Assembly (NCBI RefSeq): GCF_000950575.1
Contig: NZ_CP011005.1
Coordinates: forward strand, 2,790,001-2,854,000
Source of the DNA: Psychromicrobium lacuslunae
Lineage (GTDB): Bacteria; Actinomycetota; Actinomycetes; Actinomycetales; Micrococcaceae
Direction of reading: 5' to 3'
Length of the DNA: 64,000 nucleotides
In this document: positions 26,260 through 34,333 of the stretch, piece by piece
How positions within the stretch are numbered: position 1 is the first letter of the stretch
How the letters are laid out: each line of letters begins with the position of its first letter
Program-made: the position numbers and the translations under genes
The notes under the pieces: model-generated
Database searches by the model: none
What the model was told of the DNA's origin: nothing
What the model saw: only the letters and a program-made list of their open reading frames with translations

Positions 26260-26595
26260 ATGCTCGCCTGGCTATTTCTTACTGGAGCCATTGTCTTAGA
26301 GGTCGCGGCGACCCTTTCCCTGCGCGCTTCGGATGGGCTGAGCCGCTGGCCCTGGCTAATCCCCACTGGGATTGGTTACCTCGGCGCCTTCGGATTGCTG
26401 GCTCAGGTATTGAAAATGGGGCTCCCGGTCGGCGTAGCCTATGGCGTGTGGGCCGCAGCAGGCGTCGCGCTGACCGCACTGCTCGGTTGGCTGATTTTCA
26501 AAGAACCGCTGACTTGGCCAATGCTCATCGGCATTCTCTTAGTCATTGCCGGGGTATTACTCATCGAAACCGGTCAGCAGTCGAACTCTCATTGA
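26260..26595 (+). CDS. SMR-family multidrug efflux protein
   Basis: A 111-residue protein with four helices. It matches the small multidrug resistance family (AWLFLTGAIVLEVAATLSLRASDG with the essential glutamate in helix 1, then GVAYGVWAAAGVALTALLGWLIFKEPL). It exports cationic compounds by proton exchange as a dimer. The divergent TetR gene and 34-bp palindrome indicate induction by a toxic ligand. A GGGG-rich site precedes the ATG. Confidence 0.93.
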   Translation: MLAWLFLTGAIVLEVAATLSLRASDGLSRWPWLIPTGIGYLGAFGLLAQVLKMGLPVGVAYGVWAAAGVALTALLGWLIFKEPLTWPMLIGILLVIAGVLLIETGQQSNSH

Positions 26596-26657
26596 ACCCT
26601 GGGGCCATTTCCGACCGCGAGCGCTCTGCCTCAACGAGGCAACTAACCGCCAGCTGC

Positions 26658-28496
26658 TTAGATCGCGATCTCCTGACGGAGTTCGACGATATTGTCGCCG
26701 GTTACTGAAACCTGCAGGGATGGTGATTTAGTCAGGTCGGGATAACTGGCCAGCTGCTCGAAGACCACGGTGCCGCTCGCCGCAGCGATAGTGCAGCTGT
26801 AGTTTCGAGGACTCGTTCGCTGGCATTCCCAGCCTGCCGGTATCTCGGTTTGCTGACTGGCAAAGACCGAGACCGCGTCAAGCCGAAAATTGACTCTCAG
26901 GGAGGTGACCGTGGCACCCTCCGGCAGCACCAGAGTTGTCAGCAACTTGCGGCCACCCAATGGCAATTTCTGCACCTCGGTACTGCTGCTCACCAGCAGC
27001 TTCTCCGGGTTCGGCAATTCGGTGTTCGGATTAGTCGGGGTGACCGGGGTGGTCGGCCCTGGCGTACTGGGATTTGTCGGGGTCGACGGATCGGTCGGCT
27101 TGACCGGCACCACCGGCTTAATTGGCGAAACCGGTTTGACCGGGAGCACCGGCTTGCTCGGCTGTATTGGCTTAGCTGGTGTACTGGCAGCTCCACCGGC
27201 CAGGGACTCATCGAATTCCTGGCCGGCCTCGGTCAGCTGTTCAGACCCGCTGTGCAGTGCACCATCATTCGCCACTACCTGCGGGGTCTCGGCTGATAAC
27301 ACGGGCGTGACTAGAGATTTGGCCGGACTGACCGGCAAATTCGATAGCGGACTGCTAATCGAGGAAGGTGCCGGCTGGGCTCCTGCCGACAACGCATCGA
27401 CCTGAGATTGGCTTGCGTGCTGCCCGAGAGCTTCGAACTTTTGAAGATCGGTGTCGTTGAGCTGCCCCTGCGCACCCGGCAAAACCGATTGAGCCGCATC
27501 GGCCGGCAGCACCGACTGCTGAATTGTGGAGATAGGCCCAACCAGGAAAGCGGGAATTGCGATTGCCACTGCTATCCCCGCTGCAGCGGTCAACGCCGGA
27601 GCGACCAGCCCTGCAGCAGTGTGACCGGCCCCCTGACCGGATCGCAATAACTGTCCAAGGCCGCGGGCAATCACACCATGCCCCAAGGCAAGCTGAGCGG
27701 CCGCCGGTGCCGTCGAGACAGTGCTTTGATAGGCCAACCAGCCAATTCCGGCAATGGCTGGCACCAGCGCCGCACGCAAGGCCGGGGTGGAATCACGCAG
27801 ATTCGCCAGCACCGCGGTGCAATGTCCACAGTTGTCCAGGTGCGCCTCGACCTTGCTCCGAACCGGAAGGCTGAGGGTTTTTGCAGCATACTTTGCCAGC
27901 TTGGCTACATAGGGCTGGCACTCAGGGTTTTGCCCCGGCACCACATGCTGTTGCAGATAACTAGCTCGCAGGCCGTCGCGCGCCCGCATCACCAAGGCCG
28001 AGACCGAGTTAGCACTCATTCCCATCCGCTGGGCCACTGTTTGGGTGCTCTCCTGCTCCACATCGAGGTACCACAAAACACTTTGCCAGCGTTCGGGGAG
28101 CGCGGAAAATGCCTTGACAATGGCGCCGGATTCAAACTCTTCGATCAGCCGATCCGGATCAATCACCGGCCGGTCGAGAGCTTCCTCTTGCTCAGGCAAT
28201 CTGGTTTTGGCGGAGGCCTTATTCCGACTGTAAGAATTACGTCGCACCGCGGTCAGCAGATAGCCGCGGAAAAAGTTGTCGGGTCCTTGACCGGCCTTGA
28301 GCTTGCTGAAGAGATACGCGAAGGAGTCAGCAACCACGTCCTCGACATCGCTGGGATTATCGAGAATATGGTGAGCAGTACCGATCGCCACCGCACGATG
28401 TCGCCGATAGAGTTCATCAAAAGCACGGGCATTACCGCCCCGAACCTGCGCGATCAGTTGACCGTCGCCCTGCTCTTCGCGCGTGGTAGTACTCAA
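26658..28496 (-). CDS. ECF sigma factor fused to anti-sigma zinc finger, membrane segment and extracellular domain
   Basis: About 612 residues from a TTG at 28496 with a GGGGGG-rich ribosome site. The order is sigma region 2 (about 20-90), sigma region 4 (about 125-180), a ZAS-type zinc finger HLDNCGHC (219-226), one or two hydrophobic segments (about 240-340), a linker with many K-P and T-P units (about 430-510), and a C-terminal beta-rich domain. Such fusions let one protein serve as sigma factor, inhibitor and membrane sensor. The gene is divergent from the surface-protein/exosortase cluster, which is its likely target. Release by proteolysis is an inference. Confidence 0.85.
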   Translation of the reverse strand: MSTTTREEQGDGQLIAQVRGGNARAFDELYRRHRAVAIGTAHHILDNPSDVEDVVADSFAYLFSKLKAGQGPDNFFRGYLLTAVRRNSYSRNKASAKTRLPEQEEALDRPVIDPDRLIEEFESGAIVKAFSALPERWQSVLWYLDVEQESTQTVAQRMGMSANSVSALVMRARDGLRASYLQQHVVPGQNPECQPYVAKLAKYAAKTLSLPVRSKVEAHLDNCGHCTAVLANLRDSTPALRAALVPAIAGIGWLAYQSTVSTAPAAAQLALGHGVIARGLGQLLRSGQGAGHTAAGLVAPALTAAAGIAVAIAIPAFLVGPISTIQQSVLPADAAQSVLPGAQGQLNDTDLQKFEALGQHASQSQVDALSAGAQPAPSSISSPLSNLPVSPAKSLVTPVLSAETPQVVANDGALHSGSEQLTEAGQEFDESLAGGAASTPAKPIQPSKPVLPVKPVSPIKPVVPVKPTDPSTPTNPSTPGPTTPVTPTNPNTELPNPEKLLVSSSTEVQKLPLGGRKLLTTLVLPEGATVTSLRVNFRLDAVSVFASQQTEIPAGWECQRTSPRNYSCTIAAASGTVVFEQLASYPDLTKSPSLQVSVTGDNIVELRQEIAI

Positions 28497-28555
28497 GTCC
28501 AGCCCCCCCGGGTGATTGCTTGCCTCAACTAGTAAGTACTGGCGAGTAGCGATTC

Positions 28556-28625
28556 GTGACGCAAAATTCGGAAAAAACCTTCGTTCTATCAAGCATTCAA
28601 AAAAAGTTGAACGAAAATACGTCAC
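28556..28625. promoter_or_regulatory. AT-rich divergent promoter region with nested inverted repeats
   Basis: GTGACG (28556) pairs with CGTCAC (28620), and inside it TTCGTTC (28580) pairs with GAACGAA (28609). CGTC is the usual -10 element of ECF promoters and also occurs at 29653 before the surface-protein gene, but the spacing to GAAC-like elements is not canonical, so assignment to the adjacent sigma factor is tentative. Confidence 0.4.
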
Positions 28626-28653
28626 TAAACCGCACACAGCGATACCCCTTGAT

Positions 28654-29400
28654 ATGGACGTTCATAGACTGTTCGGCGCTCGAGAGCTCAACCGCGCTCA
28701 AGACTTAATGCTTCGCTGGCAGCAACTCTCGCTGGCTGAATGCTGGCGATCAAACGGCGACTGGCGGAGTACTGAGGCTGAGATATCCGCCGAAATGATT
28801 GCCGCTGAAGGCCAGGTTTCGGAGCCACTGGCCCACCAGCTGGGGAGATCTCGCGCTATGACTGGGGTCGGCATTTCGGAATCCGTGCATGATTTCCGCC
28901 TGCTCTACCAGGCGGCAGCCAAGCCAGTGAATCTAGACTCGCTGCAAGCCTTTGTCGAAGGCTGGGTGACCGGCTGGGATCCCGAACCGGTAATCTCCTG
29001 CACCAACCCACGGACTGGCCTGGCTACCACCGCGCACCTTCACCGCCTGGTTTCTGATCTGCTCCGGTCACCGGAAAGGTCAGCGCAATACCTACTCGCG
29101 GCTGTGCGGTTCACTCAGCAGCCGCCGAGCCATGGCGTCAGATCATGGGAGTTCGAAGCCTTATTGGGTGAGATCTGCACCCAGCGGCTCGCCGACACGG
29201 CAGCCACCCTGGCCTATGATCAGGGCGTTTTGCTGGTCTTAATGAGCCGTTCAACTGAGAACTTCACTGCACTACTCAATCTTCAGGTGGCCCTGGTCGA
29301 GGTGCTGGGCGAGACACCAGGTGTAACCACCCTGGAGCATCAGGCACTCTCCGAAGATGCTCGAGACACCTATTCATTTCTGGATAGTTTCCGTCGATGA
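28654..29400 (+). CDS. Hypothetical protein, possibly degenerate GGDEF-like domain
   Basis: About 248 residues from the ATG at 28654. A longer frame from 28516 runs through the promoter region and is rejected. No confident family was found. The middle segment TNPRTGLATTAHLHRLVSDLL resembles the opening of GGDEF domains, and AYDQGVLLVLMSRSTENF stands where the GGDEF motif would be, but the catalytic residues are missing. It is divergent from the fused sigma factor and overlaps the next small gene by four bases. A cytoplasmic regulatory role is only a guess. Confidence 0.6.
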   Translation: MDVHRLFGARELNRAQDLMLRWQQLSLAECWRSNGDWRSTEAEISAEMIAAEGQVSEPLAHQLGRSRAMTGVGISESVHDFRLLYQAAAKPVNLDSLQAFVEGWVTGWDPEPVISCTNPRTGLATTAHLHRLVSDLLRSPERSAQYLLAAVRFTQQPPSHGVRSWEFEALLGEICTQRLADTAATLAYDQGVLLVLMSRSTENFTALLNLQVALVEVLGETPGVTTLEHQALSEDARDTYSFLDSFRR

Positions 29401-29639
29401 GCCGTAACCAGAAAACCAGCCCGGACAGCGGAAGTTTCCTGAGCTGGGGATTTCGTCGAAGCAAGCTGAGCCGCTGGGGCACCAGCTGGGCAGCGGCCCG
29501 TGCCTTCCAAGCCGGCAAGGTAGTTTGCGTTGTCCAAGAAAACAAACGCTACTACCTCGACCCGGTGCGGTATCGCTCAGGTGCTCATTTCCGCGCCTCT
29601 CTGCTCAAGTTGCGTCACGATATCGTCGGAAAAAAATAA
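29397..29639 (+). CDS. Small basic hypothetical protein
   Basis: An 80-residue, Arg/Lys-rich protein (SFLSWGFRRSKLSRWGTSW, then YYLDPVRYRSGAHFRASLLKLRHDI). Its ATG overlaps the preceding stop, so the two genes are translationally coupled. No family was recognised and there is no signal peptide or membrane helix. It lies directly before the secreted surface-protein gene, with 128 bp of AT-rich sequence between. Confidence 0.6.
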   Translation: MSRNQKTSPDSGSFLSWGFRRSKLSRWGTSWAAARAFQAGKVVCVVQENKRYYLDPVRYRSGAHFRASLLKLRHDIVGKK

Positions 29640-29767
29640 TTTAGGAAATTTTCGTCACTCTTTGATCGGTTGCCCCACTTCTCTGATAGCACCGGAGATT
29701 TTCCGGGGCGTGATCGACCGTCAGTCTGCCGCTATTGGGGGGCATGCGGTCAATTCAAGGAGTAGAT

Positions 29768-30988
29768 ATGAAAGAACACTCTCCCCTGACGATGAGAATT
29801 CGGGGGGCAGCAAAGACCGGTGTGAAAACCGGTGCGGCTGCGCTAATCGCAGCCGGGATGATCACGGCTGGGGCATCACTTGCCTCAGCCGCTCCGGTGA
29901 TTTCCCACGCAGACTCCAACCTGGTGTCCGGCTCCGTACTCGGTACCACCATTGGTGCTCTCGGCGCGGTTAGCGTGGATAACACCGGCCAGCAGTCCAC
30001 GGTCACCTCAGGCGGGGAAGGTGGTATCACCATTCCCGGCCCGATCGGCCAGATCCTGACCCTGCAAGGTCTTGGACGCTATGTTGAGGCCAGCGCTGAC
30101 GGCAGCTCCGACGCTTACGCCGGCGGAGTCACCGCCTCGGGTACACCGGGTTCGTCGACCGCTTCCTTCAACATCAAGCCGAGCATCGTTGGTCTGCCTG
30201 ATGTTTTCACCGCGCAGTTCAACGTGGGTCAGTTCTCCTCAGAGGCCCATCTGGATGCCAACGGCAATCCGACCAGCTCGGCAACGGTCTCCATCACCGA
30301 TGCCGTGATCGGCGGTAGCGCCGTTGACGCCCTGCGAGGTCCGCTGACTGCCTTGCAGACCGCCTACAACGCCCTGGGCGCTTTGGTTCCCGGCCTGACC
30401 CCGTTCACCAACCCGATTGGGCCGAACGGCATCACGATTGGTCAGGACCAGTTCCTGAATGCCATGGGCGTGCCGAGCTGGGAACAGGTTCCGCCGAATA
30501 CCGACCTGGTGAAGCTACTACCGCAGTTGATGGCCGATAAGATCAACTCCGCCGTTGCCACCATTCTCGGCCCGGCGCAGGCTGCGGTAAATGCACTGCC
30601 TTTCCCGCTGAATGTTCCTGCTAAGGCTGCCTTGGCAACCTTGCAGACCGCTGCAAACACCGTGACGAACCTCGCTGCAACCGCTTTCACCGGCGTTGCA
30701 TCGACGCTGGGATCGTTCGTGATCAAGCCGACTGCGACAAGCGCCAATGGTGCTTACACCCAGTCGGCAATCAAGGCGAGCCTGTTCCCGGGTCTGGCCG
30801 GTGGCGCCATGTCGATCTCATTGGCCAACTCGACGGTTGGCCCGAACACCTTGGTGCCGACCGAACCTGGTCCGGCAGTCTCACCGCAGGTGCTGTTGAT
30901 CGGCCTAGCTGCGTTGCTGCTGGTAGCGGGCGTGCTCTTCTTCGTGCGTCGTCGTGATAACTCGGCAACCGCGCAGGGGCAGCTCTAA
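29768..30988 (+). CDS. Secreted, C-terminally membrane-anchored surface protein
   Basis: About 406 residues. The ATG at 29768 has an ideal AAGGAG site. The signal peptide ends near ASLASA-AP. The mature part is rich in Gly, Ala, Thr and Pro with few charged residues. The C-terminus has a single helix (LLIGLAALLLVAGVLFFV) followed by RRR, the tripartite layout of sortase or exosortase substrates, but without LPxTG; the residues before the helix read VPTEPGPAVSPQ. The exosortase two genes downstream suggests that this is its substrate. The stop overlaps the start of the next small protein (TAATG). Confidence 0.8.
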   Translation: MKEHSPLTMRIRGAAKTGVKTGAAALIAAGMITAGASLASAAPVISHADSNLVSGSVLGTTIGALGAVSVDNTGQQSTVTSGGEGGITIPGPIGQILTLQGLGRYVEASADGSSDAYAGGVTASGTPGSSTASFNIKPSIVGLPDVFTAQFNVGQFSSEAHLDANGNPTSSATVSITDAVIGGSAVDALRGPLTALQTAYNALGALVPGLTPFTNPIGPNGITIGQDQFLNAMGVPSWEQVPPNTDLVKLLPQLMADKINSAVATILGPAQAAVNALPFPLNVPAKAALATLQTAANTVTNLAATAFTGVASTLGSFVIKPTATSANGAYTQSAIKASLFPGLAGGAMSISLANSTVGPNTLVPTEPGPAVSPQVLLIGLAALLLVAGVLFFVRRRDNSATAQGQL

Positions 30989-31170
30989 TGTACGGCGCAA
31001 ATCCGGGCGGCGGTGCCGGCCCCATTGTTGGCGCAGTGACCGGTGGTGGCGTTTTAGCCTCAACCGGTTTCAGTGGCGGTCTGATCGCGATCATTGCCGT
31101 GGTGATGATCGTGGGCGGCCTTTTGCTGATCCGCGGCCGCAAACACAAGGCCTCGGCTGAGAAGAACTAG
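30988..31170 (+). CDS. 60-residue membrane protein with LAxTG-like sorting signal
   Basis: The protein has a Gly-rich N-terminus (MYGANPGGGAGPIVGAV), then LASTG, one membrane helix (about 30-50) and a basic end (RGRKHKASAEKN). LAxTG is the known recognition pattern of class E sortases of actinobacteria. Without a normal signal peptide, however, the protein may insert as a simple one-helix protein. Its ATG overlaps the preceding surface-protein stop, indicating coupled translation. It may be a partner subunit or second anchored protein; the role is unknown. Confidence 0.7.
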   Translation: MYGANPGGGAGPIVGAVTGGGVLASTGFSGGLIAIIAVVMIVGGLLLIRGRKHKASAEKN

Positions 31171-31222
31171 CTGAGAACTGGTCCGGCGGGTCGTCTCTGG
31201 GGGGACCCGCCGGATCTCAGCT
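31169..31222 (+). terminator. Strong intercistronic hairpin before the exosortase gene
   Basis: TCCGGCGGGTC (31182) pairs with GACCCGCCGGA (31204), extended by an outer AGCTGAGA/TCTCAGCT stem. Only a short A/T run follows. Placed between the surface proteins and the processing enzymes, it could lower downstream transcription or protect the upstream message. Confidence 0.6.
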
Positions 31223-31256
31223 CACAAAATTTTGATCTAAAGAAACGGAAATTGTC

Positions 31257-31808
31257 ATGGGTAAGCACAGCACGGGAGACGAAAAACGGGGAGGCGTTAA
31301 TTTCGCCTACGTCTCCAGGGTTGCCCTAGCACTACTACTCGCCTCCGCTGGGGTTTTGGCAGTAGTCTTCAGCAACATTGTTAGACAGTGGGAAGCGGCC
31401 GGCTCCGCTCTCGCGATGAGTTTTGTCACTCCCGGTAAGTCTTTTGCGATCGGTCAGGTGGCCTACTTCGGGATGGGCACCGATACCCCACGAGGTATCG
31501 ATATCACCGAGCTCTGCTCAGCTATTGTGGTGGTCGCACCGTTGCTGATCTTGGCAGCTCTGATGATGCTGCTCAAGCGGTTCAAGGTTTCCACCGTACT
31601 GATCGCCTTGGCCATTGGTCTTGGCATTGTGGTGGTCGCCAATCTGCTCCGGATGGCGATGATCGCCTTCGGCTGGGACCGCTTTGGCCAGCAGGGCTTC
31701 AACGCCGTGCACCTGGGTTACGGCAGCATCTTCGCGCTGTTAGCCTTCGCCACCGGCATCCTAGTGTTCCTGCGGCTGTCCTTCGGTAAGAAACGAATCG
31801 CGCGATGA
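31257..31808 (+). CDS. Exosortase/archaeosortase-family transpeptidase
   Basis: A 183-residue protein with about five membrane helices. The three catalytic residues of the exosortase fold are visible and correctly spaced: Cys in DITELCSAI (about 85), Arg in VANLLRMAMI (about 128) and His in NAVHLGYGSI (about 150). Exosortases cut C-terminal sorting signals and attach proteins to a membrane or cell-surface carrier. They are best known in Gram-negative bacteria and archaea, so its presence here is notable. The gene overlaps the following glycosyltransferase by four bases. Cognate substrates are probably the upstream surface proteins. Confidence 0.85.
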   Translation: MGKHSTGDEKRGGVNFAYVSRVALALLLASAGVLAVVFSNIVRQWEAAGSALAMSFVTPGKSFAIGQVAYFGMGTDTPRGIDITELCSAIVVVAPLLILAALMMLLKRFKVSTVLIALAIGLGIVVVANLLRMAMIAFGWDRFGQQGFNAVHLGYGSIFALLAFATGILVFLRLSFGKKRIAR

Positions 31809-33154
31809 GCGCTATTGCACAGGGCATAGCTATCTTTTTGATGATTAGCTTCATCGCCTACATCGTTTCCATTGTGGTGCCCTACTTTCGGCGCAAACCT
31901 AATCCAGCCGGCGACTCAACAGAATTCGAATGGCACTTCCTGATCCCTTGCCGGGACGAGGCAGCGGTGATCGGCAATACCATTGATCGGGTTACCGGCA
32001 CCTTCCCAAACACTCACGTCTGGGTGATCGACGACGATAGCGAGGACGCCACCTCAGCCATCGTGCAAAGCTATGCCGAGCGTAATAGCTTCGTGCACTT
32101 GGTGCAGCGGAGGCTGCCGAATGCCCGAACGGGCAAAGGCGATGCCTTGAACGCCGCTTATCACGCGATGCTCCGCACTCTCGGTCCCGAGGTGGACCCG
32201 GATCGATTGATCGTCTGCGTGGTTGACGCCGACGGCGAACTTGCCAGCAACGTGCTCGAGCAAGCCGCCGGCCCTGATGTCTTCGGTAATCCCAAGGTCG
32301 GTGCGGCTCAGACCTCGGTCTGGATGAAGAACCGCGATGATCGCGAGCCGCTCGGTCCGGGCAAGCCAATCCGCAACTTCTACACCCGCGGATTACTGCG
32401 AATGCAAGATATTGAGTTCCGCACCGTGATCGCGGCCATGCAAAGTCTGCGGGAAAAGACCTCTTCCGTCGGGCTTGGCGGTAATGGGCAGTTCACCCGA
32501 CTTTCGGTTTTGCAGAAAATTGCCGAGGAGGCGGGCGAACCCTGGCATGGCGCGCTGCTCGAGGACTATGAACTCGGTGTTCACGTGCTGCTCGCCGGCT
32601 ACGAGAACCGGCACATTCTGGAGTCCTATGTGGCTCAGGAAGCACTCACCAGTACCCGTCGGCTGCTGACTCAGCGCACCCGCTGGGCCCAGGGAAATAT
32701 CCAGTGCATTAAGTACCTTCCGGAGATCGTCAAGTCCAAGCACTTTTCTAATTCCGGGGTGGTTGAGTCCTGCTACTACCTGATCCTGCCTTTCCTGCAG
32801 ATGATCGGGCTGCTGGCTTGGATAGTGTTCGCGGTGCTGTTTTTCATCAATTTGGCTTCCGGTGGCGGTCTCTCCTTCGACTTCACGAATATTGGCTGGG
32901 TATTGCTGATGAGCCTGATCTTCGGCATCCTGCCGTTTGCCATGTGGGGACCGATCTATAAGATCCGCTGCGAACCGAAAGCCAGCTGGTGGCAAGCCAT
33001 TGGCTGGAGCATCGGGATGTGGCTTTACGTCTACTACATGTACATCTGCCAGGTGCGCGCCTTCTTCCGTATCTTTAGCGGTCGGAACGGCTGGTTGAAG
33101 ACCAAGCGCAACGCAGAACTCCACCTCGGCGGCCCGGTCGCCAAAGACACCTAA
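31805..33154 (+). CDS. Membrane-bound family 2 glycosyltransferase
   Basis: A 449-residue processive-type GT2. One N-terminal helix is followed by the catalytic domain with WVIDDDSEDAT, an acidic VVDADGE motif and QRTRW (in LLTQRTRWAQGN), then three or four C-terminal helices. It resembles N-acetylglucosaminyl or hyaluronan-type synthases (PgaC-like). It would polymerise or transfer a sugar at the membrane, using nucleotide sugar. Its start overlaps the exosortase stop, and the next gene encodes UDP-GlcNAc 2-epimerase, suggesting that the sugar may be GlcNAc or ManNAc and that the exosortase substrate could be glycosylated. Confidence 0.88.
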   Translation: MSAIAQGIAIFLMISFIAYIVSIVVPYFRRKPNPAGDSTEFEWHFLIPCRDEAAVIGNTIDRVTGTFPNTHVWVIDDDSEDATSAIVQSYAERNSFVHLVQRRLPNARTGKGDALNAAYHAMLRTLGPEVDPDRLIVCVVDADGELASNVLEQAAGPDVFGNPKVGAAQTSVWMKNRDDREPLGPGKPIRNFYTRGLLRMQDIEFRTVIAAMQSLREKTSSVGLGGNGQFTRLSVLQKIAEEAGEPWHGALLEDYELGVHVLLAGYENRHILESYVAQEALTSTRRLLTQRTRWAQGNIQCIKYLPEIVKSKHFSNSGVVESCYYLILPFLQMIGLLAWIVFAVLFFINLASGGGLSFDFTNIGWVLLMSLIFGILPFAMWGPIYKIRCEPKASWWQAIGWSIGMWLYVYYMYICQVRAFFRIFSGRNGWLKTKRNAELHLGGPVAKDT

Positions 33155-33174
33155 GATCTTCGCAAGGGAACATC

Positions 33175-34302
33175 ATGAAAAAAATTGCCGCTATCTACGG
33201 CACCCGACCGGAAGCCATCAAAATGGCTCCGCTGATCGCCGCGCTCAAGGCCGATAATCGCTTTGAAGTCACCGTGATCGTCACCGGCCAGCACCGAGAA
33301 ATGCTTGATCAGGTCAATTCGCTGTTTGGCATCACGGCCGATCACGATCTCGATATCAGTAGCCCGGGCCAATCGCTGACCAGTATTACCACCAAGGTGC
33401 TGGAAGGTCTTGCTCCGCTGTTGACGTCGCTCGCCCCGGACGGGGTGATCGTGCAAGGCGACACCACTTCGGCATTCGCCGGCGCGCTGGCCGCTTTCTA
33501 CCAACAGATTCCGGTCTTCCATTTAGAAGCTGGACTGCGCAGCGGAAACATCATGAACCCTTTCCCGGAAGAAGCTAATCGTAAATTGATCAGCCAGATC
33601 GCGGCGCTGCACTTCGCCCCCACGGCGGCAAACCGTGAGGCCTTGCTACGCGATGGCGTCAACCCGGACGATATCGTGGTGACCGGAAACACCGTGATTG
33701 ATGCGCTGCTGCACACCGCACAACTGCCCGGCGACTTCACCGACCCACAGCTGCAGCAGGCGACCGAGGACGCCAACCGGCAGATCGTGCTGGTAACCAC
33801 TCATCGGCGGGAAAACTGGGGTGAACCACTGCAACAAATTGCCACTGCGATTGCCGAGTTAGCTCAGCTCTATCCCAGCACTGGTTTTGTGGTGCCGATG
33901 CATAAGAATCCGGCGGTCCGCGAAGTATTGCAATCCACCCTGGCTGGGCTCAGCAATGTCCACCTGCTGGAACCACTCGATTATGCCCAGTTCGCTCGGT
34001 TGATCAACCGCTCGCACCTCATTCTGACTGACTCCGGCGGAGTTCAAGAAGAAGCTCCCTCGCTGGGGAAGCCGGTATTGGTGCTGCGCGAAACCACCGA
34101 ACGCGCGGAAGGCGTGGAGTCCGGAAACGTCAAACTGATTGGCACCAACGCCGACCGCATTGTCAAAGAAGCCCGGCTGCTCTTGGACGTTCCCGCCGAA
34201 TACCAGCGAATGACCGAAGCCGCCAATCCCTACGGCGACGGCACCGCCGCCCTGCAGTGCACCACGGCACTCGCCCAGCACTTCGCGTTGAAAGCTCTCT
34301 AA
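33175..34302 (+). CDS. wecB: UDP-N-acetylglucosamine 2-epimerase
   Basis: A 375-residue cytoplasmic enzyme that interconverts UDP-GlcNAc and UDP-ManNAc. Conserved segments are GTRPEAIKM, VTGQHREMLD, HLEAGLRSG, NPFPEEANR and DSGGVQEEAPSLGKPVLVLRE, with the catalytic acidic and histidine residues in their usual context. An AAGGGAAC site precedes the ATG. The enzyme supplies ManNAc to the neighbouring glycosyltransferase, probably for a surface glycan. It closes the cluster and is followed by three hairpins. Confidence 0.94.
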   Translation: MKKIAAIYGTRPEAIKMAPLIAALKADNRFEVTVIVTGQHREMLDQVNSLFGITADHDLDISSPGQSLTSITTKVLEGLAPLLTSLAPDGVIVQGDTTSAFAGALAAFYQQIPVFHLEAGLRSGNIMNPFPEEANRKLISQIAALHFAPTAANREALLRDGVNPDDIVVTGNTVIDALLHTAQLPGDFTDPQLQQATEDANRQIVLVTTHRRENWGEPLQQIATAIAELAQLYPSTGFVVPMHKNPAVREVLQSTLAGLSNVHLLEPLDYAQFARLINRSHLILTDSGGVQEEAPSLGKPVLVLRETTERAEGVESGNVKLIGTNADRIVKEARLLLDVPAEYQRMTEAANPYGDGTAALQCTTALAQHFALKAL

Positions 34303-34333
34303 GCCCCAGGAACTGTCATATTCCTGGTCCCAA

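Noticed and set aside
32393-33124. A 243-codon reverse frame opposite the GT2 gene
   Set aside because: The plus frame contains ordered GT2 motifs and membrane helices, and the reverse frame lacks a ribosome site.
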